From MTP4 sp052056915 (GTDB lineage Archaea > Halobacteriota > Methanosarcinia > Methanosarcinales > Methanosarcinaceae), in assembly GCF_052056915.1 (NCBI RefSeq), contig NZ_CP195119.1, positions 2,046,001 through 2,110,000 of the forward strand: a stretch of DNA of 64,000 nucleotides, in the 5' to 3' direction. The position numbers and the translations under genes are program-made. Below the pieces are notes generated by a model. The model made no database searches and was not told where the DNA came from. It was given only the letters and a program-made list of their open reading frames with translations. Shown here in pieces: positions 52,318 through 60,968 of the stretch. How positions within the stretch are numbered: the first letter of the stretch is position 1; every line of letters starts with the position of its first letter.

Positions 52318-53469
52318 ATGCAAGCAAGAAAAGAGGCAGTTTTCTCAAAATTTGAACACCTGGTAACCGCGATAAAATCAAAGCAAGCTTTCTATGCGCC
52401 GGGGCTGCTCTCTGTTGTTATCTTATGCTTTATTGTGGGTGCAGGGGGCTGTATCGGGGACAGAGAACCGGTTTCCCAGGAAGGGGAGCTGAATTTCAAT
52501 GTGATGCCGGAAAAAATCCGGGTGGCTGAAGGGGAAATTTTTGAGATTGAACTCTTCCTGGCAAACACGGGCGATACGCCCGTAAACGTGTGGGAGATGA
52601 AGGAACAGGTCAGTTATGACATTTTTTTCCTGGATTCAAACGGTTCATACGTCCCCTATGAATGCGGCGTAATTGAAAGGGTCCAGTTGACGGACGAGGC
52701 CCTTGTGGAATTACAGCCCGGAGAGTTCCTGCAGGCATGGCGGGATTCAAGTTGCTGGACTCTCCCGCCTGGGGAATACACCCTCTTTGCCGAGTACCAC
52801 ACTTCAGCAGGGGAAAGCATCACAAAACCCTACTGGATAGGCAGGCTTCGTTCGAATAATGGCAGTATTTTCGTGGAGGCTGAAAACGATTCTTCTCTTT
52901 TGGAGTCCGGCTCTTCTCCCGAAAAAGGAGCAGTTGAGGAGCTAAATGCTTCAGATGAACCTGTAGTAGCCACTGAAGTTAGCTATGAGCTCATATACCT
53001 GAGCCCTGAAGAGCTTGCTAATAAATCCGACCTGATCCTTATCGGTTCGGTAAAGGAAATCCTGCCTGCAAGGTGGAACACTCCTGATGGGGAGCAGCCT
53101 GAAAACGCCTTTGAGGGCCTTGACTGGAATGCGGTTATCTACAGGGATGTTGTGATTTCAGTGGACGAATATCTCAAGAATTCCCTCCCTTCAAATGAGG
53201 TCGTTGTGAGGGTGCTTGGAGGCACAGTCGGAAACCTTGGAATGGATGTTGAAGACGAAGCTTCTTTTGAACCTGGGGAAGATGTCCTGCTATACCTGGT
53301 GGAGGACACGTCTCCGGCTACGAAGGACCTGGAGCCCGAGCATTTCAGGGTCAGAGGGTTTTTTCAGGGTAAGTATACCCTGACAGGGGACGGGAAAGCC
53401 GTAAAATCCGGAGAGACTGCCGACCTTGAGGAATTACTGAAAATAATTGGTGACGGTGATCAAAGTTAA
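52318..53469 (+). CDS. Surface lipoprotein-like protein
   Basis: A 383-residue exported protein with a long basic N-terminus, a membrane helix and a lipobox-like VGAGGC (Cys near residue 43). A beta-rich domain (VAEGEIFEIELFLANTG, LPPGEYTLFAEYHT) resembles the BsuPI/DUF4352-like domain of protein-inhibitor folds. The second half is another domain (LSPEELANKSDLILIGSVKE). It follows AAGGAGGAAGG. Not recognised as a named family. It belongs to a co-oriented set of exported proteins at 51-56 kb. Confidence 0.75.
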   Translation: MQARKEAVFSKFEHLVTAIKSKQAFYAPGLLSVVILCFIVGAGGCIGDREPVSQEGELNFNVMPEKIRVAEGEIFEIELFLANTGDTPVNVWEMKEQVSYDIFFLDSNGSYVPYECGVIERVQLTDEALVELQPGEFLQAWRDSSCWTLPPGEYTLFAEYHTSAGESITKPYWIGRLRSNNGSIFVEAENDSSLLESGSSPEKGAVEELNASDEPVVATEVSYELIYLSPEELANKSDLILIGSVKEILPARWNTPDGEQPENAFEGLDWNAVIYRDVVISVDEYLKNSLPSNEVVVRVLGGTVGNLGMDVEDEASFEPGEDVLLYLVEDTSPATKDLEPEHFRVRGFFQGKYTLTGDGKAVKSGETADLEELLKIIGDGDQS

Positions 53470-53487
53470 TGCGGAGGGACAAAGCCG

Positions 53488-53901
53488 ATGAAAAATCTCA
53501 AAAGGAAGGCACTTATAGGTTCTTTTGTTCTAATTTTGCTCCTTGCAGTTTCGTTCATAGTCACTCCATATTTACTTGTAGGGCCGCCGTCCCCTCTCAT
53601 TTATGCCCATAATCTGGACGAAGGGACGCATGAACTCAGGGTTGAGGTTTTTGATTCGGAGAATAATTCCGTGCTTGATGAAACGTATGAACTGGCCCCG
53701 GATGAAACTATGGGCCTGCCAAAACCCCTACGGTCCCTAATACCGGGGCTTGGAATGGATTGTACTTTCAAATTCACACTGGACGGCAGGTTCACAAGAA
53801 CGCATAGTACGAACGTCCAGCCCTGGAATACTGTTGAAGTAAGACTCTATGCGGATTATGCTGAAGGCTGGCCTCTTTCCATAGGCGAGAGCACTGTTTG
53901 A
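53488..53901 (+). CDS. Small exported or membrane-anchored protein
   Basis: A 137-residue protein with an N-terminal membrane helix (about residues 10-30), then a beta-rich domain of about 100 residues (SPLIYAHNLDEGTHELRVEV). The domain ends SIGESTV. Starts 18 bp after the previous gene with GCGGAGGGAC upstream. A 13-bp tandem duplication (cactgtttgaaat, 53892-53917) covers its stop. Function unknown. Confidence 0.7.
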   Translation: MKNLKRKALIGSFVLILLLAVSFIVTPYLLVGPPSPLIYAHNLDEGTHELRVEVFDSENNSVLDETYELAPDETMGLPKPLRSLIPGLGMDCTFKFTLDGRFTRTHSTNVQPWNTVEVRLYADYAEGWPLSIGESTV

Positions 53902-53927
53902 AATCACTGTTTGAAATGAGGGATCTG

Positions 53928-55397
53928 ATGAGAAAAAAAATTTCAGTATTTCTTCTGCTTTCGGCTTTCCTTATATTTACGGGCTGTGCCGAGAGGCCTT
54001 CGGAAGATCTCTTCCTGAATTCTACGCCTTACGAACTCCCGCTTTCCGAACTCTGGGACCTTACGGTTAATGAAACCGGGGTTGGAAACGAATCTGCGGA
54101 GCTTGACCAGCTTGTTATCCGTATGCAGGATTCCGGAACCCTGGAATATGTCCTTCTGGAATTCAGGGGGACAAAGTCCGGTGAATGGGGGTATTTCCAG
54201 GTAAGAGTGGATGAAAGCGGTAAAGTTAGCTGGCGTGAGTCGAAAGTGGAAGGGGACTTTCCGAAAAGTAATCATCCCCTGCCTGTCCTCAAAGCGGTAG
54301 AAACGATAGGGTCCGGTGACTCCGGTTTTTTTGATCCTTCCCGGGGCTTGCTGGTTCATGCGGATTTCCTGGTCGGGAGCATAGGTTACGGAGGGGAACC
54401 TTACGATTTGTATCTTTTCGAGAACGGAAAAGCTGTCCCTCTGGACCGTATCGAGTTTGGGAGCAGGGAGCCCTGGTGCCAGATTGTGTTCAACAGACCC
54501 GGAGCTTGCAATACCACAATAAAAGAGGAAAAAATAGGCGTATTCAACGAAGTAATAAGTTCCGAATCCAGTTTGACAATCTCCGAGGTGAATGAAAATG
54601 GTCCGGAACCCGGTCTTCCCGACCATATACTCGTTTTTCTCGAAGAAGACCTGGATAAGGCCCTATGTGTCGAATATGCGGTGGAAAAAACAGATGGCAG
54701 CAGTCCCCTGGATCTTATAAGCGCAGGCTGTACCGAAAATACCCTGGAGACTGTGGCCCTGACTCCAGAGCCTTACGAACTCCCTCTCTCCGAGCTCTGG
54801 GCCCTTACGGTTAATGAAACCGGGGTTGAAAACGAGACCGCAGTTTTTAGCAATTTAAGGGTCAGGATCGGGTCTGAGGGGGTTCCTGAACATATCCTGC
54901 TGGAATTTTGGGGAGAGCGAAGAGACAGGTGGAATTTCTTCCATGTGGATGTGAACAGCGAGGGGGCCGTAAGCTGGTATTCCAGTGAAAGTACTGATAG
55001 TTTCCAGGAGGCTCCGCATCCTCTTGAGCTTTTGGGAGAATTTGAAGAGATCAGGCTCAGGGAACTTACCTTTGGAAAAGAAGGGCTCTATATTGAGGTT
55101 GATAAGGGGTTGAGGGCCATTTATGATGGGAGGCTCAATAATGATATTTTTGTGCTTAAGAACGGGAGCCTTCTTCCACTGGAACTGGTCCGTTTCCCAA
55201 GTCCAAAACCCCGGTATCCTGTAACTATCGGTAAGAGGGGGTACCATAATGTTCTGATAAAGGAAAACAAAACTACGGAGGAAAGTGACATTATCTTTTT
55301 GCCGGGAAAGGAGGCTCCCTCGTTTACTGTCTTTACGGAAGAGTCTCTTTCGAAGGCTGAAATGCTTGTATATGCAAAAAATAATGAAACAGTATAA
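53928..55397 (+). CDS. Lipoprotein with two internal repeats
   Basis: A 489-residue lipoprotein (MRKKISVFLLLSAFLIFTGC, lipobox FTGC, Cys20). The body is two copies of a module of about 235 residues. Each starts with PYELPLSELWxLTVNETGV, continues LEYVLLEFRG or PEHILLEFWG, and ends with a Glu-rich segment. ATG 53928 has GAGGG 5 nt upstream; a TTG at 53898 is less likely. Extracytoplasmic. No known family assigned. Confidence 0.75.
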   Translation: MRKKISVFLLLSAFLIFTGCAERPSEDLFLNSTPYELPLSELWDLTVNETGVGNESAELDQLVIRMQDSGTLEYVLLEFRGTKSGEWGYFQVRVDESGKVSWRESKVEGDFPKSNHPLPVLKAVETIGSGDSGFFDPSRGLLVHADFLVGSIGYGGEPYDLYLFENGKAVPLDRIEFGSREPWCQIVFNRPGACNTTIKEEKIGVFNEVISSESSLTISEVNENGPEPGLPDHILVFLEEDLDKALCVEYAVEKTDGSSPLDLISAGCTENTLETVALTPEPYELPLSELWALTVNETGVENETAVFSNLRVRIGSEGVPEHILLEFWGERRDRWNFFHVDVNSEGAVSWYSSESTDSFQEAPHPLELLGEFEEIRLRELTFGKEGLYIEVDKGLRAIYDGRLNNDIFVLKNGSLLPLELVRFPSPKPRYPVTIGKRGYHNVLIKENKTTEESDIIFLPGKEAPSFTVFTEESLSKAEMLVYAKNNETV

Positions 55398-55509
55398 TGG
55401 AAATATCTATGAATGAATTGAAATCTCGATGAACACGAAAATATGGTTTTCAGGCTCCTTCGGGAAACTGGCCGGAAAATAATTTGTTGTTAATTCAGGA
55501 GGGTTAATA

Positions 55510-56094
55510 TTGGACAAAAGAGACCGTGCTTATTTTATCGCCGCTTCTGCGGTTCTGGCTGTACTTATTCTGTGTATTCTTATTTACTCCTACTTTAAAG
55601 CCCAGCTCCTCTGGGGAATCATAGCTGCGGGAATGATTGTTCTAATAGCTGGTTCTCTTCTTTTTTGTCTCGTTTTTACGGATTCCCTGGCCTTTCCCCG
55701 GAAAAGTGAGGGGGATAAATTCGGGGTCCAAGGAGTCAAATCAGGGAAAGGTACATCAGAAGGAGTTGAATCAGGGGAAGTTGAATCGGAGGGAGTTGAA
55801 TCAGAGGCTTTGAGCGACTCAAAAGTTTATGAAAGGCCGTCTTTCTTCTTTGGCATACCCTTCGGGTTTGTGCTCGGAGGAATTTTTAGCAGGTATGAGA
55901 GCCTGTTTTCCATGGAATATGCCGGAGGGTCGGCGGTTGTGCTGTATCGCGGGGTCTGCCTTATTTCGAAAGGAGATAGGCTTAGCATTACCGGGAAATG
56001 GTATCCTGGGAAAAAAGTCGGAGTAAGAGGGAATGTGATTGTTGCGGACAGGGTAGAAAATCTCAGTTCGGGGTTAGTTTTCAGCAAAGAATAA
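55510..56094 (+). CDS. Membrane protein with repeat linker
   Basis: A 194-residue protein. Two membrane helices lie at about 8-30 and 34-56. A linker follows made of short repeats (SGKGTSEGVESGEVESEGV), then a beta-rich tail (GKWYPGKKVGVRGNVIVADR) that could be OB-fold like. TTG 55510 follows GGAGGG. Ends a run of exported or membrane genes. Confidence 0.7.
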   Translation: MDKRDRAYFIAASAVLAVLILCILIYSYFKAQLLWGIIAAGMIVLIAGSLLFCLVFTDSLAFPRKSEGDKFGVQGVKSGKGTSEGVESGEVESEGVESEALSDSKVYERPSFFFGIPFGFVLGGIFSRYESLFSMEYAGGSAVVLYRGVCLISKGDRLSITGKWYPGKKVGVRGNVIVADRVENLSSGLVFSKE

Positions 56095-56354
56095 GTCCTA
56101 TGTGTTTTTGCGCGGGTTCCTTTCCGATTAAGCGGACCTTGTGGTCTCATGGTTCGTTTTTTCGGTGATCTATAATTGATGAGCACTTTACGATCACAAA
56201 GAATTGAACAATGAAATGACTACTATGTTCTGTGATGATAAAGCTGCCTGTGTTTGAAAAGTAGCTAACGTAGCTAATATAAATTTGTCAGAAATTGGGC
56301 AATAATTCTTTCATGTATTTTTGTTCAATTATAAAAATGAGGGATTTAACGACA

Positions 56355-56837
56355 ATGGACCTAAAACTGTCTGCAGATAAAAAAACCGAATATTTAAATC
56401 GAGTTAGAGATGCCATTAAAAATCCATCTTATTCCATATTTGTCATCCTGGGCTTTCCATTCATACTTGCGTTACTAGGGGTCCTACTCGATCCGTTTGT
56501 TATGCCTGTTTTACTTATTGGGCCAATTGTCACATTGGCTTATTATGCCTATTACACTGGAAACAAACTGTCTTCTGCAATATTGGGACTATTGGTATTT
56601 CCACTTATGTTCTTTTATGCCGGACCCATCGGTGCAATTCTTGATTTCCAATTTGAACGACTTGATAGATATTTTGAATGGCCGTACATAGTTGGTATCA
56701 TTGATGATTCCTGGAAGTATTCGCTTGCCCATTCACTAATAGGATTCTTAATTGCATTTAGAAAAAAAGCATATTTGGTTATTGCATTACTTCTCTTTAT
56801 ATTACAGCTTATGGAATTTATCAGTCACGTCGACTAA
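56355..56837 (+). CDS. Membrane protein of atypical, AT-rich composition
   Basis: About 160 residues with a polar N-terminus followed by four or five hydrophobic segments (FVILGFPFILALLGVLLD; GLLVFPLMFFYAGPIGAI). Codons are visibly more AT-rich than in flanking genes, which suggests acquisition by transfer. ATG 56355 has GAGGGAT 9 nt upstream; ATG 56337 is possible. No family recognised. Confidence 0.6.
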   Translation: MDLKLSADKKTEYLNRVRDAIKNPSYSIFVILGFPFILALLGVLLDPFVMPVLLIGPIVTLAYYAYYTGNKLSSAILGLLVFPLMFFYAGPIGAILDFQFERLDRYFEWPYIVGIIDDSWKYSLAHSLIGFLIAFRKKAYLVIALLLFILQLMEFISHVD

Positions 56838-56952
56838 AAACATTGTCGCTTTTCCCGAATAATTGTATGGTTTACTTGCTAGTAGTTTTTGGGTTTATGG
56901 TCAAATAGGGTACTTGTGTTCAGATGTCCGACTTTGTAGTCAGGAGGACTTT

Positions 56953-57018
56953 ATGGTAAAGCTCTTCAATCGTGAGGTTACGGAAGAAAATGAAAGGCAA
57001 AGTAAAAAAACAAGTTAA
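56953..57018 (+). CDS. Possible 21-residue ORF
   Basis: MVKLFNREVTEENERQSKKT plus Ser, ending TAA, preceded by AGGAGG 6 nt upstream. The binding site is strong but the peptide is too short to judge; it could be a gene relic. Lies in the spacer 56838-57695, which otherwise has only inverted repeats. Confidence 0.25.
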   Translation: MVKLFNREVTEENERQSKKTS

Positions 57019-57029
57019 AATAGCTTGGT

Positions 57030-57073
57030 TCAAAAAACAGGAGCAATATCCGGTTCGAACTCCTGAATTTTGA
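57030..57073. repeat. Inverted repeat, 14-bp imperfect stem
   Basis: tcaaaaaacaggag pairs with ctcctgaattttga across a 16-bp loop, with two mismatches. Possible stem-loop or remnant of a mobile repeat. Confidence 0.5.
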
Positions 57074-57209
57074 CCCCCTGCAACCGGAATTGGATCTTCC
57101 GTCTTTATTGTTCCCGGACGCCGAAGGCGACCGGCCTTTCCGGAATTAAAGAGAAAAGGCAGAAAGTAAAAGTGACCAAAATTCTTTCACCAATCTCAAG
57201 TTAAAGTTT

Positions 57210-57288
57210 AACCACAGAAAGCACGGAAAAAACGGAATAAATGAAATAGGGGCACAAGCCTTCCGTGCTTTCCGTGTCTTCCGTGGTT
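57210..57288. repeat. Palindromic element
   Basis: A 12-bp perfect inverted repeat (gaaagcacggaa at 57217-57228, ttccgtgctttc at 57261-57272) is enclosed by aaccac (57210-57215) and gtggtt (57283-57288). Similar aaccac...acgga elements occur in the spacers of many unrelated microbes. Minus-strand reading across it is not a gene. Confidence 0.75.
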
Positions 57289-57425
57289 ACAAAGTAAGTG
57301 TAAATATTTACATCTGGGACTATATATAAAATCAGAATATTGACGTCAAGTGAGTCGAATAAAAGTAAAAGTTCATAATGGCAATTTATTTTGCAGACAC
57401 TTCTTTTCAGTAATTTCGTGAAGGG

Positions 57426-57444
57426 CCGCTTGCTTCGCAAGCGG
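57426..57444. repeat. Perfect 8-bp stem, 3-base loop hairpin
   Basis: CCGCTTGC-TTC-GCAAGCGG, with a flanking GGG/CCC that could extend it. GC-rich in an AT-rich spacer. Confidence 0.75.
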
Positions 57445-57695
57445 TGAGGGCCCATGTTCTCGATACGAAGAAGTAGATAACCAGAATTGGAATCAGTATT
57501 AAACTTTGTCACAAAAATTAGGGCCGTTTCAAGCAATATGACAGGAAGCTTAATTCAAAGGAACCTGGCCTGTGTTAAATTCGGAGAAAAAAAGTTCCTG
57601 TATCGGGCCTGATAGGGGTCAGGGCCCGAAACGGTTTATTGTTTTGAAGATTTTGTTTTAAAGTAAAGTTGTTGTCTTAAAGTGAGCTTTTTGTT

Positions 57696-58487
57696 TTAAA
57701 GCCCGAGGACGTCGTCCATGTTGTAGATGCCGGGGTCCTGTCCGCAGACCCATTCGGCTGCACGGACTGCGCCTTTGGCAAAGATCTGGCGGGAGTGAGC
57801 CATGTGGTTGATTTCGATCCTTTCGGAGTTTCCGACAAAGAGGACGGTGTGGTCTCCGGTGATGTCTCCACCGCGAACGGCATGGATCCCGATTTCCTTG
57901 TCCCGAGGAGCTATTCCTTCCCTGCCGTAGACGTATTCCTTACCTCCCAGGGCTTCGCTGATCACGTCGGCTGCCCGAAGAGCGGTGCCGCTTGGGGCGT
58001 CCTTCTTCTGGTTGTGGTGGGCTTCGATGATCTCGATGTCGTAGTCGGCAAGGTACTTTGCGGCTTCCTTTATGATCTTGAAAAAGACATTGACTCCGAC
58101 CGAAAAGTTCGGGGCGATCACTGCGCGGACTCCATTTTCCTGGATTGCGCCGTCGACCACTGCCCTCTGTTCGGGGGTCAGGCCTGTTGTTCCTATGATC
58201 AGGTTGACTCCGCATCTGGCTGCGTTGGGGGCATTTACCACGGTTGCGCCGGCTATTGTAAAGTCGATCAGGACGTCGGCTTCGGTCTTTTTCAGGACCG
58301 TTTCCATGTCTTTTACGTCCGAGACCTCGATTCCGAGTGTCCCTACCCTGGCCATTTCCCCGGCGTCTTTTCCGACATTGCCAACGTCAAAGGCGGCAAC
58401 GAGCTGCATGCCCGGGGAGCTCGTGATATTTTCTATAATCAGGGAGCCCATCCTGCCGCAGGCTCCTAAAACTGCTGCGTTGATCAT
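57696..58487 (-). CDS. dapB: 4-hydroxy-tetrahydrodipicolinate reductase
   Basis: A 263-residue enzyme reducing the DapA product in lysine synthesis. N-terminal AAVLGACGRMGSLI is the nucleotide-binding motif; EIIEAHHNQKKDAPSGTALR is the catalytic signature (the two His and the Lys), and GTTGLTPEQ and PNFSVGVNVFF are present. Its start overlaps the dapA stop as ATGA, so the two genes are co-translated. Confidence 0.96.
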   Translation of the reverse strand: MINAAVLGACGRMGSLIIENITSSPGMQLVAAFDVGNVGKDAGEMARVGTLGIEVSDVKDMETVLKKTEADVLIDFTIAGATVVNAPNAARCGVNLIIGTTGLTPEQRAVVDGAIQENGVRAVIAPNFSVGVNVFFKIIKEAAKYLADYDIEIIEAHHNQKKDAPSGTALRAADVISEALGGKEYVYGREGIAPRDKEIGIHAVRGGDITGDHTVLFVGNSERIEINHMAHSRQIFAKGAVRAAEWVCGQDPGIYNMDDVLGL

Positions 58488-59359
58488 TTGAGGACCCCCA
58501 GTTTCCCGAGTTCTTCTGCAAGCTTTTCAGTGTTGGCATCTGCGAGGGGAGCTAGAGGGAGCCTTACATGCCCGCTGGCAAACCCTGCCAGTTCGGCGGC
58601 CTTCTTTACAGGAATCGGGTTTGTCTCCAGGAAAAGCGCACGGATCAGGGGAGCCATTTCGTAATGGAACTTCCTGGCTGTTTCGTAGTCTCCTTTGAGG
58701 GCTGCATCCACCATCCCGGACATTTTCTCGGGCACGATGTTAGCTGTAACCGAGATGACCCCGCTACCTCCTATGGACATGAGCGGGAGGGTCAGGCCGT
58801 CGTCCCCGGAGAGCACTATAAAGTCCTCGTCCACGGTGTTTTCAAGGATCCTGGTTGCCTTGTCGAGGCTCCCGCTGGCTTCCTTGATCCCTACGATGTT
58901 TCCGACCTTTGCAAGTTCGGTAATGACCTCGACGGGCATATCCTGCCCTGTCCTGGACGGGACGTTGTACAGCACTATGGGTATGTCCACGGCCTCTGCG
59001 ATTTTCGTGAAGTGCGCAAGCAGCCCTGCAGGGTTAGGCTTGTTATAGTAAGGTGAAATTAAAAGAGCGCCGTCCACACCCGCATCTGCGGCGTGTTTTG
59101 TAAACTGGAGGGCTTCTCCCGTATTATTCGACCCTGTTCCTGCAAGCACCGGGACCTTTGCACAGTCCACGGCGATGTCGATCACTTCTTCATGCTCGGC
59201 TGCGGAAAGGGTTGCTGATTCCCCGGTGGTGCCGCAGGGTACTATACCTGTGACTCCTCCTGCTTCCACAAACGCGATATTTCTTCTCAGGCCTTCCCCG
59301 TCAATCCTGTCATCCTTCGTGAAAGGAGTGATCAGGGCAGGCATTGCTCCTTCAAACAT
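58484..59359 (-). CDS. dapA: 4-hydroxy-tetrahydrodipicolinate synthase
   Basis: A 291-residue class I aldolase condensing pyruvate with aspartate semialdehyde. The Schiff-base Lys is Lys159 in GIKEASGS, the catalytic Tyr is Tyr131 in YNVPSRTGQ, and GTTGESATLS is the substrate loop. ATG 59359 follows GGGGATC; the longer TTG reading at 59371 is unlikely. It lies between dapB and rps17e, a familiar methanogen gene order. Confidence 0.96.
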   Translation of the reverse strand: MFEGAMPALITPFTKDDRIDGEGLRRNIAFVEAGGVTGIVPCGTTGESATLSAAEHEEVIDIAVDCAKVPVLAGTGSNNTGEALQFTKHAADAGVDGALLISPYYNKPNPAGLLAHFTKIAEAVDIPIVLYNVPSRTGQDMPVEVITELAKVGNIVGIKEASGSLDKATRILENTVDEDFIVLSGDDGLTLPLMSIGGSGVISVTANIVPEKMSGMVDAALKGDYETARKFHYEMAPLIRALFLETNPIPVKKAAELAGFASGHVRLPLAPLADANTEKLAEELGKLGVLK

Positions 59360-59398
59360 ACAGATCCCCAACTTCTTCCCGGTATCCCGGGGTTGCGC

Positions 59399-59593
59399 TC
59401 AGATTATTTTTGCGCGTGCAACTTTCCTTGTGACGTAGCCTGCTACCCGGTTCCTGATAACCTTGCTTTCAATGGTCGTGTACTTGGCCACAAGAAGTTT
59501 GTTTGTATCGAAATCTTTTGTAAAGACGTCTCCGTAGTTTTCAATTAACTTGAATGCGGTTCTCTTGATGTTGGTCTGTCTAATATTTCCCAT
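59399..59593 (-). CDS. rps17e: Ribosomal protein S17e
   Basis: A 64-residue archaeal/eukaryotic small-subunit protein. MGNIRQTNIKRTAFKLIENY and KVIRNRVAGYVTR match the family, and length is typical. ATG follows GGAGAAGATATC. First gene of the rps17e-dapA-dapB run. Confidence 0.95.
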   Translation of the reverse strand: MGNIRQTNIKRTAFKLIENYGDVFTKDFDTNKLLVAKYTTIESKVIRNRVAGYVTRKVARAKII

Positions 59594-60045
59594 GATATCT
59601 TCTCCTCTATGTTTTTCGCCGTTTTTTTCCAGGCGTCAAGATTTTCGGTTTATTTGGTTTACGGTTTATTTGATTTATTCAGTTATTCGATATAGCTCAC
59701 AATGTTTCCTGTGAACCTGGTTAACGTAAAGCAAGAAATGCGCTGAATCGTTACCTGAGTTAGTGTTGAGTTAAGTAAGTGCTAAGTTGAATGTTGAGTT
59801 AAGTAAGTGCTAAGTTGAATGTTGAGTTAAGTAAGTGCTAAGTTGAGTGTTGAGTTGAATGTTGAGTTAAGTAAGTGTTACCAGCTTCCGGGGGATATAT
59901 CTCCGAAAACCGGATATAAAAATTTGGATTAATTACTAATTTTGTCGACTAATAGGTAACTTCCGATTTATATCTTTTGGGGTAAAAAAGATTTTCGGAT
60001 AATGTCCTTTCCTTTTTCCCTCAGGCTTCTTCCTCTGAGTTTACC
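59594..60045. other. Repeat-containing spacer upstream of rps17e
   Basis: AT-rich, containing a tandem repeat (59764-59879) and the promoter region of rps17e. Near 59935 attactaattttgtcgactaatagg and tttatatctttt (59972) look promoter-like. No gene seen. Confidence 0.5.
59764..59879. repeat. 28-bp tandem repeat
   Basis: About three full copies of a unit starting tgttgagttaagtaagtgct, then a shortened copy and a partial copy. Confidence 0.9.
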
Positions 60046-60342
60046 TTACTTTTTCAGGTAATCCGTTTTTCCAAGGAAGCGGTCAAGAGTCCCTGCGCTG
60101 GTAAAGACTTTTTCCCTGGTCCCTTTGCGGTTGACAAAGAGACCAACCAGGACAATCAGGAGCCCGAGTTCTGGTTTTACCTCCACGGCAATGGCCCCTA
60201 TCAGGATCAGGGAAGAGGCTGCAAGCCCCTTGAGAGCACCTTTCCGGTAGGAGAGGTAGCCTGTCCTCTTGAAAATCCGGATGTCCCGGAGGGTGAGGAA
60301 GAGCACTACAAAATAGGCAAACATTGCAATTTCAAGATACAT
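60046..60342 (-). CDS. Small membrane protein
   Basis: A 98-residue protein with three hydrophobic segments (AMFAYFVVLFLTL; ALKGLAASSLILIGAIAVEV; LGLLIVLVGLFV) and a basic C-terminus. GGAG lies 8 nt before ATG 60342; GTG 60354 is possible. No family recognised. Confidence 0.65.
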   Translation of the reverse strand: MYLEIAMFAYFVVLFLTLRDIRIFKRTGYLSYRKGALKGLAASSLILIGAIAVEVKPELGLLIVLVGLFVNRKGTREKVFTSAGTLDRFLGKTDYLKK

Positions 60343-60521
60343 TCCGTTCTCCACTGTTCATATTTCGCAGCCTGCCGACCCATGAGATTTATCCGGGGGC
60401 CTGGCTACATCTAAAAATCAAGTGTAAGATATGTTAGGGGCATGGGTTATATATAAAACCAGTCGTTTTGCGGCACTCCTGCTCACAGCCCTGCGGTTTT
60501 ATATTTCCCTGGCTCTGCGGC

Positions 60522-60911
60522 TCAAGGAGATATGAACCCGAAAAGTATCAGGTACACTACAATTCCGAGAAGAAGGGCTCCTGTCCAGAACAATATGCCA
60601 ATATCCATGTATTTTTTGCCTTTCCATTTCCACTGGTTTGTGACAAAAATAATCCCCAGGACAAGGGTCAGGAAGCCGAGAAGCCTGTGCAGGGTAAGCA
60701 GCCACCCGTAAGCAGGAAGGAAAATGCCCAGGCTTGCGGAGTATAACATGTAGCCCACCGAAGGCAGGGCCATGATAAAGGCAAGAGTTGCAACTTTTCC
60801 GTGCAGCCGGAGATTTTTCTTTTTCTTTGCAAGGGCATAACCCAGAATTAAAAAAGCTATGAGCTGTACGAGCAGTGAAATATCTGATAGTGTTAGTGGT
60901 CTTGAAAACAG
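60522..60911 (-). CDS. Four-helix membrane protein (DUF420-like), probable CTG start
   Basis: About 129 residues with four membrane helices and a His after the first pair (KNLRLHGKVAT). Other conserved-looking points are LHRLLGFLTLVLG and NQWKWKGKKYMDIG, which recall DUF420/cytochrome b561-like quinone membrane proteins. The first ATG (60773) would remove the first helix and the His. The frame is open upstream to TAA, with the sequence FSRPLTLSDISLLVQLIAF. CTG 60909-60911 sits 7 nt after GGGGG (minus strand 60919-60923) and is the best start. Confidence 0.7.
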   Translation of the reverse strand: MFSRPLTLSDISLLVQLIAFLILGYALAKKKKNLRLHGKVATLAFIMALPSVGYMLYSASLGIFLPAYGWLLTLHRLLGFLTLVLGIIFVTNQWKWKGKKYMDIGILFWTGALLLGIVVYLILFGFISP

Positions 60912-60968
60912 AGCGATTCCCCCGAAAAGAAGTGGTCTGGAGATTATTTATACATAATTCTCAAATTT

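Noticed and set aside
57050..57063. Second T-loop-like sequence (ggttcgaactcc)
   Set aside because: The flanking bases do not form the T-stem; it is part of a different inverted repeat.
57201..57536. 111-codon minus-strand reading
   Set aside because: It runs through two palindromes and looks like a random open frame.
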